Shown piece after piece: positions 23,393 through 32,050 of a stretch of 64,000 nucleotides of DNA (the stretch's first letter is position 1; each line of letters begins with the position of its first letter). Under the pieces are notes generated by a model that was not told the DNA's origin, searched no databases, and saw only the letters and a list, made by a program, of their open reading frames with translations. The position numbers were made by a program, and so were the translations under genes. Source of the DNA: Saprospiraceae bacterium UBA2329 (GTDB taxonomy: Bacteria; Bacteroidota; Bacteroidia; Chitinophagales; Saprospiraceae); the NCBI GenBank assembly GCA_002344975.1, contig DDUV01000032.1, forward strand, positions 58,939-122,938, given 5' to 3'.

Positions 23393-26300
23393 TTATTGTT
23401 TGCCTGCTTTGCTCAATACCACGCGCCGGCTGACTTCGGGCAAGCCTTCGCTTTGTACGCGCAGCATGTACATGCCGTTTTCAAAAGCAGAGAGATTCAT
23501 TTGCTCTATCTGCGTTTGTACCTCGTCAATTTCAACCGTTTTGAGCAACTGCCCCTGCGCGCTGAACAATTCCAGACGAACCTCCCTGCCTGCGTACTGA
23601 GCCAGGTCTATGTTCAAGGTTCCGTTGCTCGGGTTGGGGAAGACGGCTACTTCCGGCATAGCGGGAGCATCTATTGCCTGAGCGGTAGTTACCGGAGCTA
23701 TCAATGCGCCGCCGCCCGTAACGGATACGTTGTTGAATGCAGCGGTTGTCACCGTATTCACGTTGATGCTTTCTGCAAACATACCCACCATGAGGCAGTT
23801 GTTCATAACGACCGTAGTGCTGCCTGTCAATTGCCAGGTGGTTCCGTTGGTAGAAACATAGAACTGGAAGCTGTTGCCGATGCGATTGATGCGCAACCAG
23901 ACATTTGCAGGGTTGGACGGGCTGCTCTGGGACTGCTTGAACCCGTTGGCCGTGGCGCGTACTTCTCTGATGACGTTGTTGCCGAGCTGCGTTTTCAGAG
24001 CCACCATTTTAGAGCCGGGTGCAGCGCTTTCACGCATGGTGATGCCTGCCCAGCCACCACCGTTCAAGCTGCTGACTTTCACAGTGATGCTTGCATTGGT
24101 ACCACAGATCATGCGGCTGACCAAATGCTCCGTGTCGGCGCTCTGAACGGAATTGCCGGAGGCCTGAACCGTGAAGGTCGGATTCACTGCCGGGCAGGGC
24201 GTGTAAACCGTATTGCCATTGGCAAAACCTACGTTGGCAGTCGTCCAGGGGCTTGGCGGCGGGCCGGCTTCGTCTATCTGGCCGCTGCAATTGTTGTCTA
24301 TGCCGTCGCAGGCTTCAAAAGCGCCGGGATTGATGGCGGCATTAAAATTGTCGCAATCCTCTTTGCAGGAATATCCGTCATTGTCATAGTCGGGCAGGTC
24401 ATAGGCTTCAATGCCGTCCATAACGTTGTTGCTGCTGCCTTGTGATGCGCTGTAGCCCAAGCCGCGACGGGCAAATACCTCCCATATACGGCAACTGTTG
24501 GCGCCGCCGTAGCGTGCCTGATCGGCAGCAAGAATGGCGTCTCTGCCGGTGACGAAGCCAGGGCTGCAAGGCTGCAACTTCATACCGTCATTCACCAACC
24601 ACATGGCCACGTCAAAACCGGTAGCAAAACCGTGATCTTCAATCATAGCCCAGGTGAGGTCCCACAACATGCCGCACCATACATAACCTACGCCATGAGG
24701 TATAGAAACCGTCTTGATGGTGTTGTAAGTGGCCGTATTGACAGACATATCAGTAGAGTAGCGCGTGGGGCGTATGCCGCCGCCGAAAGTTGTTTGGCCA
24801 GACACATAAGTACCTATGCCGCGTGGCGTGGTAGGGCTGTCGCCGGGCTTGAGGGTCATCATCAGGCCGTACCAGTCGCTCCAGCCTTCACCCATTTGTT
24901 CCTGATTGCCAAGGCAGTTCACATTGGTGCGGCCGCCGGTGAGACGGTTGGAAATACCATGACCGTATTCGTGTGCAATAACACCGTTGTCGAAGTCGGA
25001 ATCGTATTGCTTCAAAACCCTGCTCAAACTTACATTCACAGTACCTGACTGCATGAGCATTTTAAGCGCAAAGCAGTCAACGTCGGTCATCATCAAAGAA
25101 GGGATGGTGACCGCCCCGGTACCGCCCATAGTGATGGGGTCTCCGGCTGCATTGTTGCAGATAATCACACCAATAGCGCCGGCGCTTTGAGCAGCCAGCA
25201 CTTTATCAACAAAAGTACAATTGCCGCGATCAATGACAGCAATTTTGCCGGCGATGGAGGCGCCCGGGGCTGCACAGGCATCTATTGGATTGGACAATTC
25301 CAGATCGCCGCTCATATTGAAATTGAGCGGGCCGAAGCCTGCATTGCCGATGTTGTTGTAAACGGCAGGCGCGGGCGAATTGACCGTGACACTGCTCAGC
25401 CCCTGATTCCAGACAAACATTTGCATACGCGGACGGCTGCCGTCTGACGGTGTGGCAAAGTTGGCATTGTTGGTACCGCTGTAGTCTTGTCCTTCGGCTC
25501 TTACATCGTCATTGGCGGTACCTCCGCGACCATAATTATTGACCTGAAAATTGCCCGCTGCTTCCGTAAAGCCGTATTTATAGGCAAAATCGTGTACCAG
25601 ATTGTTCCAGAAGAAAAGATTCGTCACTGCTGCCGGGCGGTAAGTGTCGGGTGCGGCATTTGGGTCGAATGGAAAATCGAATACCAATTCGGCGCCGCCA
25701 TTAGGCTCTGAGCCTGCATCAGCGCCATTGGGCGCACTCAAATCGAGGGCCGCATGTACGTTATTGCCACGAGTGATGGTAAATTCAGCGCCCGGAGCGC
25801 CGTTGGTATCGTGCCAACCGTAGGGAGAGGCAATGGCGTCGGCAGGATCGGTTACCAAAGTACGCGCACCGTGAATGGGGCTTTCCAAAGGCATGGCAAA
25901 AACGCGATAGGACCCGCCGCCTACTACGGGTGCGGCGTTGGCTGCGGCATTGGCCTGCATCAACTGCTCTACATGGTAAGGCCCTTCAGAGCCGGCGCGA
26001 TGGGTGTGGGGCGCGTCTCCGAAATTGCAGTGAATGACGAGGTTTTCTTTTTCAAGAATTTCGCCGGTAACGGCATCCACGCGGATGGTCCAGTAGTTTT
26101 GGCCACCCGGCTCATCAATGAGGATGTTCCAGGCCAATCTCACGCTGCCGTCTTCCAATGACTGATAAATCAGGCTCACCGGAATGTCTTCCATAGAGAT
26201 TTTGCCTTTGTCAAAAACGACCTCCTGAGTAGGGCCGCCTTTGGTCTCCTTTACAGACAGAGCCTCCTTCGCAGGATAGTCCATAGCAACTATGAGGGCC

Positions 26301-26668
26301 TCCAATGCCTGGCGGGCGCTCAAAACAGCACGCGAGGAAACCACTCGTGTTTCCAAATCGGGCACAAAACTGCTGCCGTGTGTCAGCACCTTGTTGTCTT
26401 TCCCAACGTGGACATTGAGAACGGCTTTGTGGACAGGCACGCCGCCGATGTGCTGTTGAAAATAAAAGTGTGTCACTCCGATGTCTTCGCTCTGGTGCGA
26501 ACTGCCGAGCAACAGGTCGGAAGCCTGCCTTTTGGAGATGCTCAGTTCATCGGCTTTGTCTTGTACAAATGCTTTGGCCACAGAGAGGTGATCTTGCGCC
26601 GCCGCATGTTGGAGGAAAAACAGGCCGAAGATGGCAATGGCCAACAATCGTAAAGTCAATCGCTTCAT
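23393..26668 (-). CDS. Secreted M36-family (fungalysin-type) metalloprotease with PA and MopE-like domains and T9SS sorting domain
   Basis: 1091 residues. After the signal peptide (MKRLTLRLLAIAIFGLFFLQHAAAQ) comes an FTP/propeptide region (about 30-210), then the M36 catalytic domain. The zinc motif is HEYGH (566-570) and the third ligand Glu594 is in MGEGWSDWYG. A protease-associated (PA) domain (about 445-540; KIAVIDRGNCTFVDKVLAAQ) is inserted before the active site. Downstream is a Cys/Asp-rich MopE-like metal-binding segment (about 757-797; DNDGYSCKEDCDNFN), a lectin-like beta domain (about 800-980) and a C-terminal T9SS sorting domain (AVFPNPSNGTLNIDL, ending VVLSKAGKQ). Likely an extracellular, calcium-dependent endopeptidase. 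Confidence 0.95.
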   Translation of the reverse strand: MKRLTLRLLAIAIFGLFFLQHAAAQDHLSVAKAFVQDKADELSISKRQASDLLLGSSHQSEDIGVTHFYFQQHIGGVPVHKAVLNVHVGKDNKVLTHGSSFVPDLETRVVSSRAVLSARQALEALIVAMDYPAKEALSVKETKGGPTQEVVFDKGKISMEDIPVSLIYQSLEDGSVRLAWNILIDEPGGQNYWTIRVDAVTGEILEKENLVIHCNFGDAPHTHRAGSEGPYHVEQLMQANAAANAAPVVGGGSYRVFAMPLESPIHGARTLVTDPADAIASPYGWHDTNGAPGAEFTITRGNNVHAALDLSAPNGADAGSEPNGGAELVFDFPFDPNAAPDTYRPAAVTNLFFWNNLVHDFAYKYGFTEAAGNFQVNNYGRGGTANDDVRAEGQDYSGTNNANFATPSDGSRPRMQMFVWNQGLSSVTVNSPAPAVYNNIGNAGFGPLNFNMSGDLELSNPIDACAAPGASIAGKIAVIDRGNCTFVDKVLAAQSAGAIGVIICNNAAGDPITMGGTGAVTIPSLMMTDVDCFALKMLMQSGTVNVSLSRVLKQYDSDFDNGVIAHEYGHGISNRLTGGRTNVNCLGNQEQMGEGWSDWYGLMMTLKPGDSPTTPRGIGTYVSGQTTFGGGIRPTRYSTDMSVNTATYNTIKTVSIPHGVGYVWCGMLWDLTWAMIEDHGFATGFDVAMWLVNDGMKLQPCSPGFVTGRDAILAADQARYGGANSCRIWEVFARRGLGYSASQGSSNNVMDGIEAYDLPDYDNDGYSCKEDCDNFNAAINPGAFEACDGIDNNCSGQIDEAGPPPSPWTTANVGFANGNTVYTPCPAVNPTFTVQASGNSVQSADTEHLVSRMICGTNASITVKVSSLNGGGWAGITMRESAAPGSKMVALKTQLGNNVIREVRATANGFKQSQSSPSNPANVWLRINRIGNSFQFYVSTNGTTWQLTGSTTVVMNNCLMVGMFAESINVNTVTTAAFNNVSVTGGGALIAPVTTAQAIDAPAMPEVAVFPNPSNGTLNIDLAQYAGREVRLELFSAQGQLLKTVEIDEVQTQIEQMNLSAFENGMYMLRVQSEGLPEVSRRVVLSKAGKQ

Positions 26669-27124
26669 GTTTCATGATATTTAATGGTTAGATGAATAGA
26701 ATAGCATTGCCACCACCGCACACTACTATGTGTGCCGTGGTGTGGTAGTAGATGAAATAACTCAAAAAAAAATAGTAAGATTTGCGTTTGCTTGGGTATC
26801 AGAAATGCGCGACATTTCTAAAGAGATGTACAAAATTAGTCAAAAGTCCCAAAAAGCAATACATATTGGAAAAAAATCATTTTGCTTGAGGAGTATATTT
26901 CAAAAACGACTGTTCTGATAATAGATAATGATGCCTGATGGCAATGTCTGATGTCTGATAATCAGCGCACTTATGAGTGGTCGACGTCGGCAGCCTGTCA
27001 CCCTGCGTCAGGCATCTTCCTCCGCTCATTCAGCATCGGGATACAATCCTTGATCTTTGTATTTATGTAAGCAACGACCCATTGCAGTGCTTTCGGCGTT
27101 TACAGAAAAAAACAAATAAAACCA
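26669..27124. other. 456-bp intergenic region without a gene
   Basis: Holds a hairpin CACCACCGCACAC / TGTGTGCCGTGGTG (about 26713-26744), a possible -7 element for the M36 gene (TAATTTTG on the minus strand at 26831-26838, with TTG 18 nt further), TCTGATGTCTGAT words and a 9-bp inverted repeat GATGCCTGA (26930-26938) / TCAGGCATC (27008-27016). No ORF with protein-like composition is seen. Confidence 0.5.
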
Positions 27125-27829
27125 ATGAATGAATCTCCCATGAAACCGATTCTGATGCTACACGGGGCGCTGGGCTGCGCCGCCGATTTTGCTCCCCTGC
27201 AAGCTGCCCTGAATGGAAACCTGCTTTCTGTAGCCATTGACTTCCCCGGTCATGGACTGCTGGCTGCATTGCCCCCCGACAGGTTTTCTATTGAAGAATT
27301 TTCCAAAACGGTGAGCCGCTACGCTTCCGGCCAGCAAAAACTCCGCCTCTTCGGATACAGCATGGGCGGGTATGTGTCGCTCTATTTCGCTTCCCTTTTT
27401 CCTGAAATGGTGGAAAAAGTGTTTACCCTGGGCACCAAATTGGCCTGGACGCCTGAAACCGGCGCCAAAGAGGCAGGCAGACTGGATCCGACCAAAATTT
27501 TGGAAAAAGTCCCGCTGTTTGCTGCGTCTCTGGCCCAAAAACACGGCGCAGATCATTGGGAAAAAAATGTAGCCAATACAGCCGGGCTGCTGCGCGCCCT
27601 CGGCGAAGCGCCGCCTCTGACCAATGAAGCCTTGGGGCGCATACAGGCGGAGGTGCTCATGGCGAGGGGAAGTTTGGACAATATGGTATCGGAGGAAGAA
27701 TGCCGGCAGGCTGTGGGACTGATCCCGCGGGCAAGCTATGTGCGCTTGGAGGATCAGCCGCACCCTTTGGATCAATGCGACCCCAGTGTAGTGGCGGCTC
27801 AGTTGCGGGCGTTTTTTAACGAGGGCTGA
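27125..27829 (+). CDS. Alpha/beta hydrolase, MenH/BioH-like
   Basis: 234 residues, cytosolic. The oxyanion region is MLHGALGCAADF, the nucleophile elbow FGYSMGGYVSLYFAS with Ser at about residue 79, the acid probably the Asp in ARGSLDNMVS, and the base the His in LEDQPHPLDQ. The small size and SMGGY elbow resemble MenH/BioH-type hydrolases, but no menaquinone or biotin genes adjoin it and the substrate is unknown. Two in-frame ATGs lie five codons apart (27125 and 27140); either could be used. It appears to be a single-gene unit. Confidence 0.82.
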   Translation: MNESPMKPILMLHGALGCAADFAPLQAALNGNLLSVAIDFPGHGLLAALPPDRFSIEEFSKTVSRYASGQQKLRLFGYSMGGYVSLYFASLFPEMVEKVFTLGTKLAWTPETGAKEAGRLDPTKILEKVPLFAASLAQKHGADHWEKNVANTAGLLRALGEAPPLTNEALGRIQAEVLMARGSLDNMVSEEECRQAVGLIPRASYVRLEDQPHPLDQCDPSVVAAQLRAFFNEG

Positions 27830-27838
27830 GGGGCTGGA

Positions 27839-28021
27839 TTATTCCATTTTTTTTAGTTCCTCCTCCGACAGCCCGGCTTCAAGCGCCGCATCTTTGGCGG
27901 ACATGCCCGTGCGCAGCAGCAAGCGAGCTAATTTAATTCGGGCCTCTCGCGCTTGCTCAAGTGCTTGTTCCTTCTGCCTGCGTTCTTCTTCCTTCTGCCT
28001 GCGTTCTTCGAGAGTATTCAA
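27839..28021 (-). pseudogene. C-terminal remnant of an Rpn-family nuclease gene
   Basis: The open frame encodes about 60 residues: charged coil units (EERRQKEEERRQKE) followed by ARLLLRTGMSAKDAALEAGL and SEEELKKME. This Glu/Arg/Lys coil plus a short helix-turn-helix-like end is the usual C-terminus of Rpn/putative-transposase proteins. No start codon with a plausible N-terminal domain precedes it (only TTG, then unrelated sequence), so the nuclease domain has been lost. The coil is encoded by an 18-bp tandem unit (TTCTGCCTGCGTTCTTC on the plus strand). The intact relative in this window is the partial gene at its left edge. Confidence 0.6.
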
Positions 28022-28631
28022 AAAAGTGTGTCACAAAAAAGTAACTTGCGATAAAAATGGCACAGAAGCATCAAAAGGCCAAAAAAGGAGCCTAAAAACC
28101 TCTTTTTTTACCTTTGGGGCCTAAAATCTTCGTCACAAACTCCAAGAGAGGGCTGTAGAGAAAATGCGCATGATTTGGGGGGGGGGGAATCGCTCCCGCT
28201 TAAGGGCACCGCCCAGCAAGGGACTCTTTACACAACCCCTAGGGAAAACACTTCATGTTAGCACTAAATCCACCGCGCCGTGCGTATCTTCGCACCATGC
28301 GGCACGCTGTCTGCACATCACAAGGCAGGCTGCGCTGCCGTTACAAAGCCGGAAAACAGGTACATTTACCAGCCGGAGAGGTCACTTTTTGCGGTTCAGG
28401 CAAATGGAAGGTAGTAAAAAAGCGCCGCCCGGATGGATCGCGTTGCGGCAGGGGCAGGAGCGGATGGCCGACCTTAGGAGGCCATGTAGCGGATGACCCC
28501 ATGCCTACCGGCAGGCAGGCGGTGCCCGCAGCCTGACGACTCCCCTCCTTTGGAGGGGCCGGGGGAGGCAGGTAGAGCGGGCACCCGCCACAATTATCAG
28601 TATTCGTTTTTAGCCAAAATCCATATCAGAC
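28022..28631. other. 610-bp intergenic region with repeats and a G tract
   Basis: Contains TACCTTTG at 28109-28116 (a possible -7 element on the plus strand), a run of eleven Gs at 28177-28187, GC-rich words CCTACCGGCAGGCAGGC (about 28503-28520) and a CCCCTCCTTTGGAGGGG repeat (28535-28585) shared with 10520-10580. Short ORFs cross it, but none has protein-like composition. Confidence 0.5.
28535..28585. repeat. CCCTCCTTTGGAGGG-type intergenic repeat, copy 2
   Basis: CTCCCCTCCTTTGGAGGGG followed by CCGGGGGAGGCAGGTAGAGC closely parallels 10539-10580. Confidence 0.7.
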
Positions 28632-28869
28632 ATGAGAAAACGCCTTGTTTTTCTGTTGCTGCCGGCTGTACTGGAATGCAAGCTAGCACGAAAATGCCTA
28701 CTCGATCAAAGGGCGCTACACCCTCGCCGGCGATGCGGTGACGGTGCGCGCCTGCTTGTTCAAAGGCAAAACGGTGGTGGGCTCAGCGTTTACGGTGACG
28801 GGCAATAAGAATGCCCTGCCTGCGCTGGTGGAGTCATTGGTGGGGAAGGTACAAGGCTTTATCAAATAA
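28632..28869 (+). pseudogene. Collapsed WD40-caspase paralogue (start plus last ~60 codons)
   Basis: At 28632 an ATG opens MRKRLVFLLLPAVLEC, which looks like a signal peptide. About 50 bp later, in another frame, 28687-28869 encode HENAYSIKGRYTLAGDAVTV...VGSAFTVTG...GKVQGFIK-stop. This is clearly homologous to the last ~60 residues of the two WD40-caspases that follow (ENAYSIKGLYTLAGDAVTV). The N- and C-terminal ends therefore remain while the WD40 and caspase parts are missing, with a frame break between them (in-frame TAG at 28684-28686). The simplest reading is an internal deletion in a third tandem copy. The full-length gene begins 3 bp after the fragment's stop codon. Confidence 0.8.
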
Positions 28870-28871
28870 AC

Positions 28872-31800
28872 ATGATGAAAATACCAACCATAAAAAGCGG
28901 ATTTCTAAATGGCATGCTTTTGTTTGTGGCGGTTTTGCTGCAAGGGCAGTCCCCCGGATTGGTCATTCCTTTCGGACACGTGCAAGGAATTTCCTCGGCG
29001 GCGTTTTCTCCCAATGGCCAATTTGTGCTCACGGGAGGACAGGATGGAACGGCCAAGTTGTGGGATGTAAAGGGTAGATTGCTTCAGACCTTCGAATCAA
29101 AGGCGCCTGTATTAGCCGTCGCTTTTTCACCCGACGGCAAGATGGTGCTGACGGGTAGCACCGACCATACCGCCAAATTGTGGGATATCACAGGCACGGA
29201 AAGGCAATCCTTCATCGGGCACGACTACTGGGTGGAAGCAGTCGCCTTCTCGCCCGACGGCAAGACCATCCTGACGGGGAGCACCAATGGTGCAGTCAAG
29301 TTGTGGGATATGAATGGCAATACGCTACAAACTATGGACATCCAGTCAGATGGCGTTACGGCTGTTCGTGCCGTAGCTTTTTCACCGGATGGTCGCACTA
29401 TCCTCATTGGCGGTGGAGAATTGGAGGGAAAATGGGGCGCGGCTACCTTGTGGGATTTGTCGGGCACTCAACTTCAAACTTTCGCCCAGCGGGATGGAGC
29501 GTGTAATGCCGTAGCATTTTCACCCGACGGCCAAACGGTGCTGACCGGCAGCAGGAACGGCGTAAAGCTTTGGGACTTAAAGAGCAACGAACGGCGTAAC
29601 CTTGCAGACCCAACGAAAAGCATGGTGACCGCCGCTTTTTCACCCGACGGAAAAACCATTTTGACAGGACACAGGAATGGCAAAGCACAAGTGTGGGGGA
29701 TAGAAACCGGCAAGCCCTCGACAACCATCAACGGCCATGCAAAATGGCTTACAGCGGTGGCCTTCTCGCCCAACGGCCAAACGATACTGACAGGAAGTGA
29801 AGATGGCTTAGCTAAGCTATGGAGCCGCAGGGGGCAAGAAATACTTTCTTTCACAGGGCATACCCATCAAATCGCGGATGCCGTTTTTTCCCCCGACGGT
29901 AAGTCTATGTGGATATACCCTAATGGTAATAATCCGCCATTAAGTTGGGAACTGACAGGACATGAGGTTCGTCCCCTTGGCTCGCCAATGCCACCCAAAA
30001 GAACAATGAGCTTCATCGCTACTTCTCCCGATGGTAAAACGAAGCTAACGAGCGACTTTAAAAACAAGGCGATGCTCAAGAATATGGCCGATAGCACGCT
30101 TCAAACCTTCGTGGGACATAATGGCTTTGTGGCAGCGGTTGGCTTTTCACCCGACGGCAAAATGGTGCTGACGGGCAGCTGGGATGGCACGGCAAAAATA
30201 TGGAATCTGGCAGGCCAGGAACAAGCCACTCTCATTGTCATAGATTCCACCGAGTGGGTCGTCACCACGCTCTCCGGCCTTTTCGACGCTTCGCCCGGCG
30301 CCATGAACCTGATGTATTTCGTTCAGGGCCTTGAAGTCATCGAACTGGAACAACTCAAAGAACGCTACTACGAACCCGGCCTGCTGAGCAAGCTGATGGG
30401 CTTCTCCAACGAACCCCTGCGCTCGGTAGCTGCCTTCGAGGCCATCGCCTTGTACCCTCTCATCCAGCTCCAGTTGGACAGCGCCAAGCACCAGCTCCGC
30501 ATCGCACTCCAAGCACGCAAAGGCGGCATGGGCAAGCTCAGCATATTTGTCAATGATAAAGAGATCATCGAAGATGCCTTGCAGGGCGCCGGGCCGGGCT
30601 GGAGCCGAGACACCACCATTGTTTTGGATTTGGAGCCGTATGCCCGCTACTTTTTGTCCGACACGCTCAATACTATCTCGGTGCGGGCCTACAACCGGGA
30701 AAACTGGCTCCGCAGCCCGCTGTACACCCTGAGCTACCGCCCGGTATTCGTTGGTTCCAAAGGCGGTCCCGGACAATCGGCAAGCCCCGGTCCTTTTCGC
30801 CGGAAGCCCCGCCCCGCCCTGCACCTGCTTTTGGTCGGCGTTCACGATTATGCGGGCACTGCGCTCGACCTGAAGTACACCGCCAAGGACGCAGAGGACA
30901 TGGCCGCTGCCCTGCGGCAAGCTGGCGGCGAGCTTTTCGGGGCCGATAGCGTATTTATGCACTTGCTCAGCACCACGCCGGGCAAGCTGCAACCCAGCAA
31001 GGCCAGTATCCAGGCTGCTTTCGAGGCCATCGCCGTTAAGGCCAAAGCCGAAGACATCCTGCTGGCGTACTTTTCCGGGCACGGCGTCAACTATGGCGAG
31101 GCCGAAAAATCGCTGTTTTATTTTCTTACGATGGAAACCGGCTCCTTCGACCTCAGCGACCCCGGCATCCGCGCTGCACGGGCCATCTCCAGCGAGGAGC
31201 TGACCCGATGGATCAATAAGGTGCCGGCCCAAAAGCAGGTACTCATCGTGGATGCCTGCAATTCCGGCAAAATGGTGGAGGACATGGGCGCCGGTGGAAA
31301 ATCGCTGACAGCCAGCCAGATCCGTGCCATGGACCGCATGAAAGACCGCACGGGCATGTTCATCCTGTCGGGCAGTGCCGCCGACCAAAAGAGCTTCGAA
31401 GCCAGCAAATTCCGCCAAAGCCTGCTCACCTACAGCCTGCTCGAAGCCATGCAGGGCGCCGCGCTCAACCTCGACAGAGATATTGACGTGATGCGCCTTT
31501 TCGATCAGGCCCGCACCCGCGTGCGCGAGTTGGCGGCCGAGCTTCGGCTTGTGCAGGAGCCGGTCCCCAATTACCCCAAAAATGCCGGCGCCATCTTCAT
31601 CGGCAGGGTGAACGAAAATGTAACAATCGAGGCGGCGCGGGCCGGCGCTGTGTTTGTCGGCAGTATATTTCAGGACGAAGTGCAGTTCAACGATCCGCTC
31701 CATCTGGCGGATGCCGTCAACAATTACCTGCGGGAGGAAGATGCCGCCGGGGCCGGCTTCCTGTTTTTTGATTTGAAAAACATACCGGATGCCTATTCCA

Positions 31801-31964
31801 TCAAAGGTCTATACACCCTCGCCGGCGATGCGGTGACAGTGCGCGCACGGCTGTTCAAAGGCAATGAGGTGGTAGGCCAGGAGTTTACGGTGACCGGCAA
31901 CAAAAATGCCCTGCCTGCGCTGGTGGAGGCATTGGTGGGGAAGGTACAAGGGATGGAGAAGTAG
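28872..31964 (+). CDS. Secreted WD40-repeat caspase-family (C14) protein, copy 1
   Basis: 1030 residues. After a signal peptide (about 1-31) there are about nine or ten WD40 repeats with the recurrent AFSPDGKxxLTGSxDxxAKLWD pattern (about 35-450), a linker (VVTTLSGLFDASPGAMNLMY), a beta domain, and a caspase-like domain with His737 (YFSGHGVNYG) and Cys796 (VDACNSGK). Both catalytic residues are present. The last ~150 residues form a conserved tail ending in ENAYSIKG-like PDAYSIKGLYTLAGDAVTV. Its sequence order resembles the other copy (about 32.1-35.6 kb), and its 3' end shares about 80 bp of identical DNA with that copy. Probable role: periplasmic or surface protease with a beta-propeller recognition platform; substrate unknown. 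Confidence 0.92.
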   Translation: MMKIPTIKSGFLNGMLLFVAVLLQGQSPGLVIPFGHVQGISSAAFSPNGQFVLTGGQDGTAKLWDVKGRLLQTFESKAPVLAVAFSPDGKMVLTGSTDHTAKLWDITGTERQSFIGHDYWVEAVAFSPDGKTILTGSTNGAVKLWDMNGNTLQTMDIQSDGVTAVRAVAFSPDGRTILIGGGELEGKWGAATLWDLSGTQLQTFAQRDGACNAVAFSPDGQTVLTGSRNGVKLWDLKSNERRNLADPTKSMVTAAFSPDGKTILTGHRNGKAQVWGIETGKPSTTINGHAKWLTAVAFSPNGQTILTGSEDGLAKLWSRRGQEILSFTGHTHQIADAVFSPDGKSMWIYPNGNNPPLSWELTGHEVRPLGSPMPPKRTMSFIATSPDGKTKLTSDFKNKAMLKNMADSTLQTFVGHNGFVAAVGFSPDGKMVLTGSWDGTAKIWNLAGQEQATLIVIDSTEWVVTTLSGLFDASPGAMNLMYFVQGLEVIELEQLKERYYEPGLLSKLMGFSNEPLRSVAAFEAIALYPLIQLQLDSAKHQLRIALQARKGGMGKLSIFVNDKEIIEDALQGAGPGWSRDTTIVLDLEPYARYFLSDTLNTISVRAYNRENWLRSPLYTLSYRPVFVGSKGGPGQSASPGPFRRKPRPALHLLLVGVHDYAGTALDLKYTAKDAEDMAAALRQAGGELFGADSVFMHLLSTTPGKLQPSKASIQAAFEAIAVKAKAEDILLAYFSGHGVNYGEAEKSLFYFLTMETGSFDLSDPGIRAARAISSEELTRWINKVPAQKQVLIVDACNSGKMVEDMGAGGKSLTASQIRAMDRMKDRTGMFILSGSAADQKSFEASKFRQSLLTYSLLEAMQGAALNLDRDIDVMRLFDQARTRVRELAAELRLVQEPVPNYPKNAGAIFIGRVNENVTIEAARAGAVFVGSIFQDEVQFNDPLHLADAVNNYLREEDAAGAGFLFFDLKNIPDAYSIKGLYTLAGDAVTVRARLFKGNEVVGQEFTVTGNKNALPALVEALVGKVQGMEK

Positions 31965-31972
31965 TATAGGCG

Positions 31973-32023
31973 AGTGAAGGGGTGACTTAATCAAGGGTGC
32001 AACTCCGTAGTCACCCCTTCACT
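31973..32023. repeat. Palindromic element with 15-bp arms between the WD40-caspase genes
   Basis: AGTGAAGGGGTGACT (31973-31987) and its exact reverse complement (32009-32023) surround a 21-nt loop. A second copy with 13-bp arms is at 55722-55770, so it is a dispersed element. Being 9 nt past a stop codon, it could also attenuate transcription into the next gene. Confidence 0.82.
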
Positions 32024-32050
32024 AAGCATGGAAAATTCAAAATACAAGTC

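Noticed and set aside
28164..28741. Several overlapping small ORFs, including a Cys-containing one from about 28294
   Set aside because: They cross a G11 tract and a dispersed repeat, and their sequence is Arg/Pro/Gly-rich without protein-like pattern.
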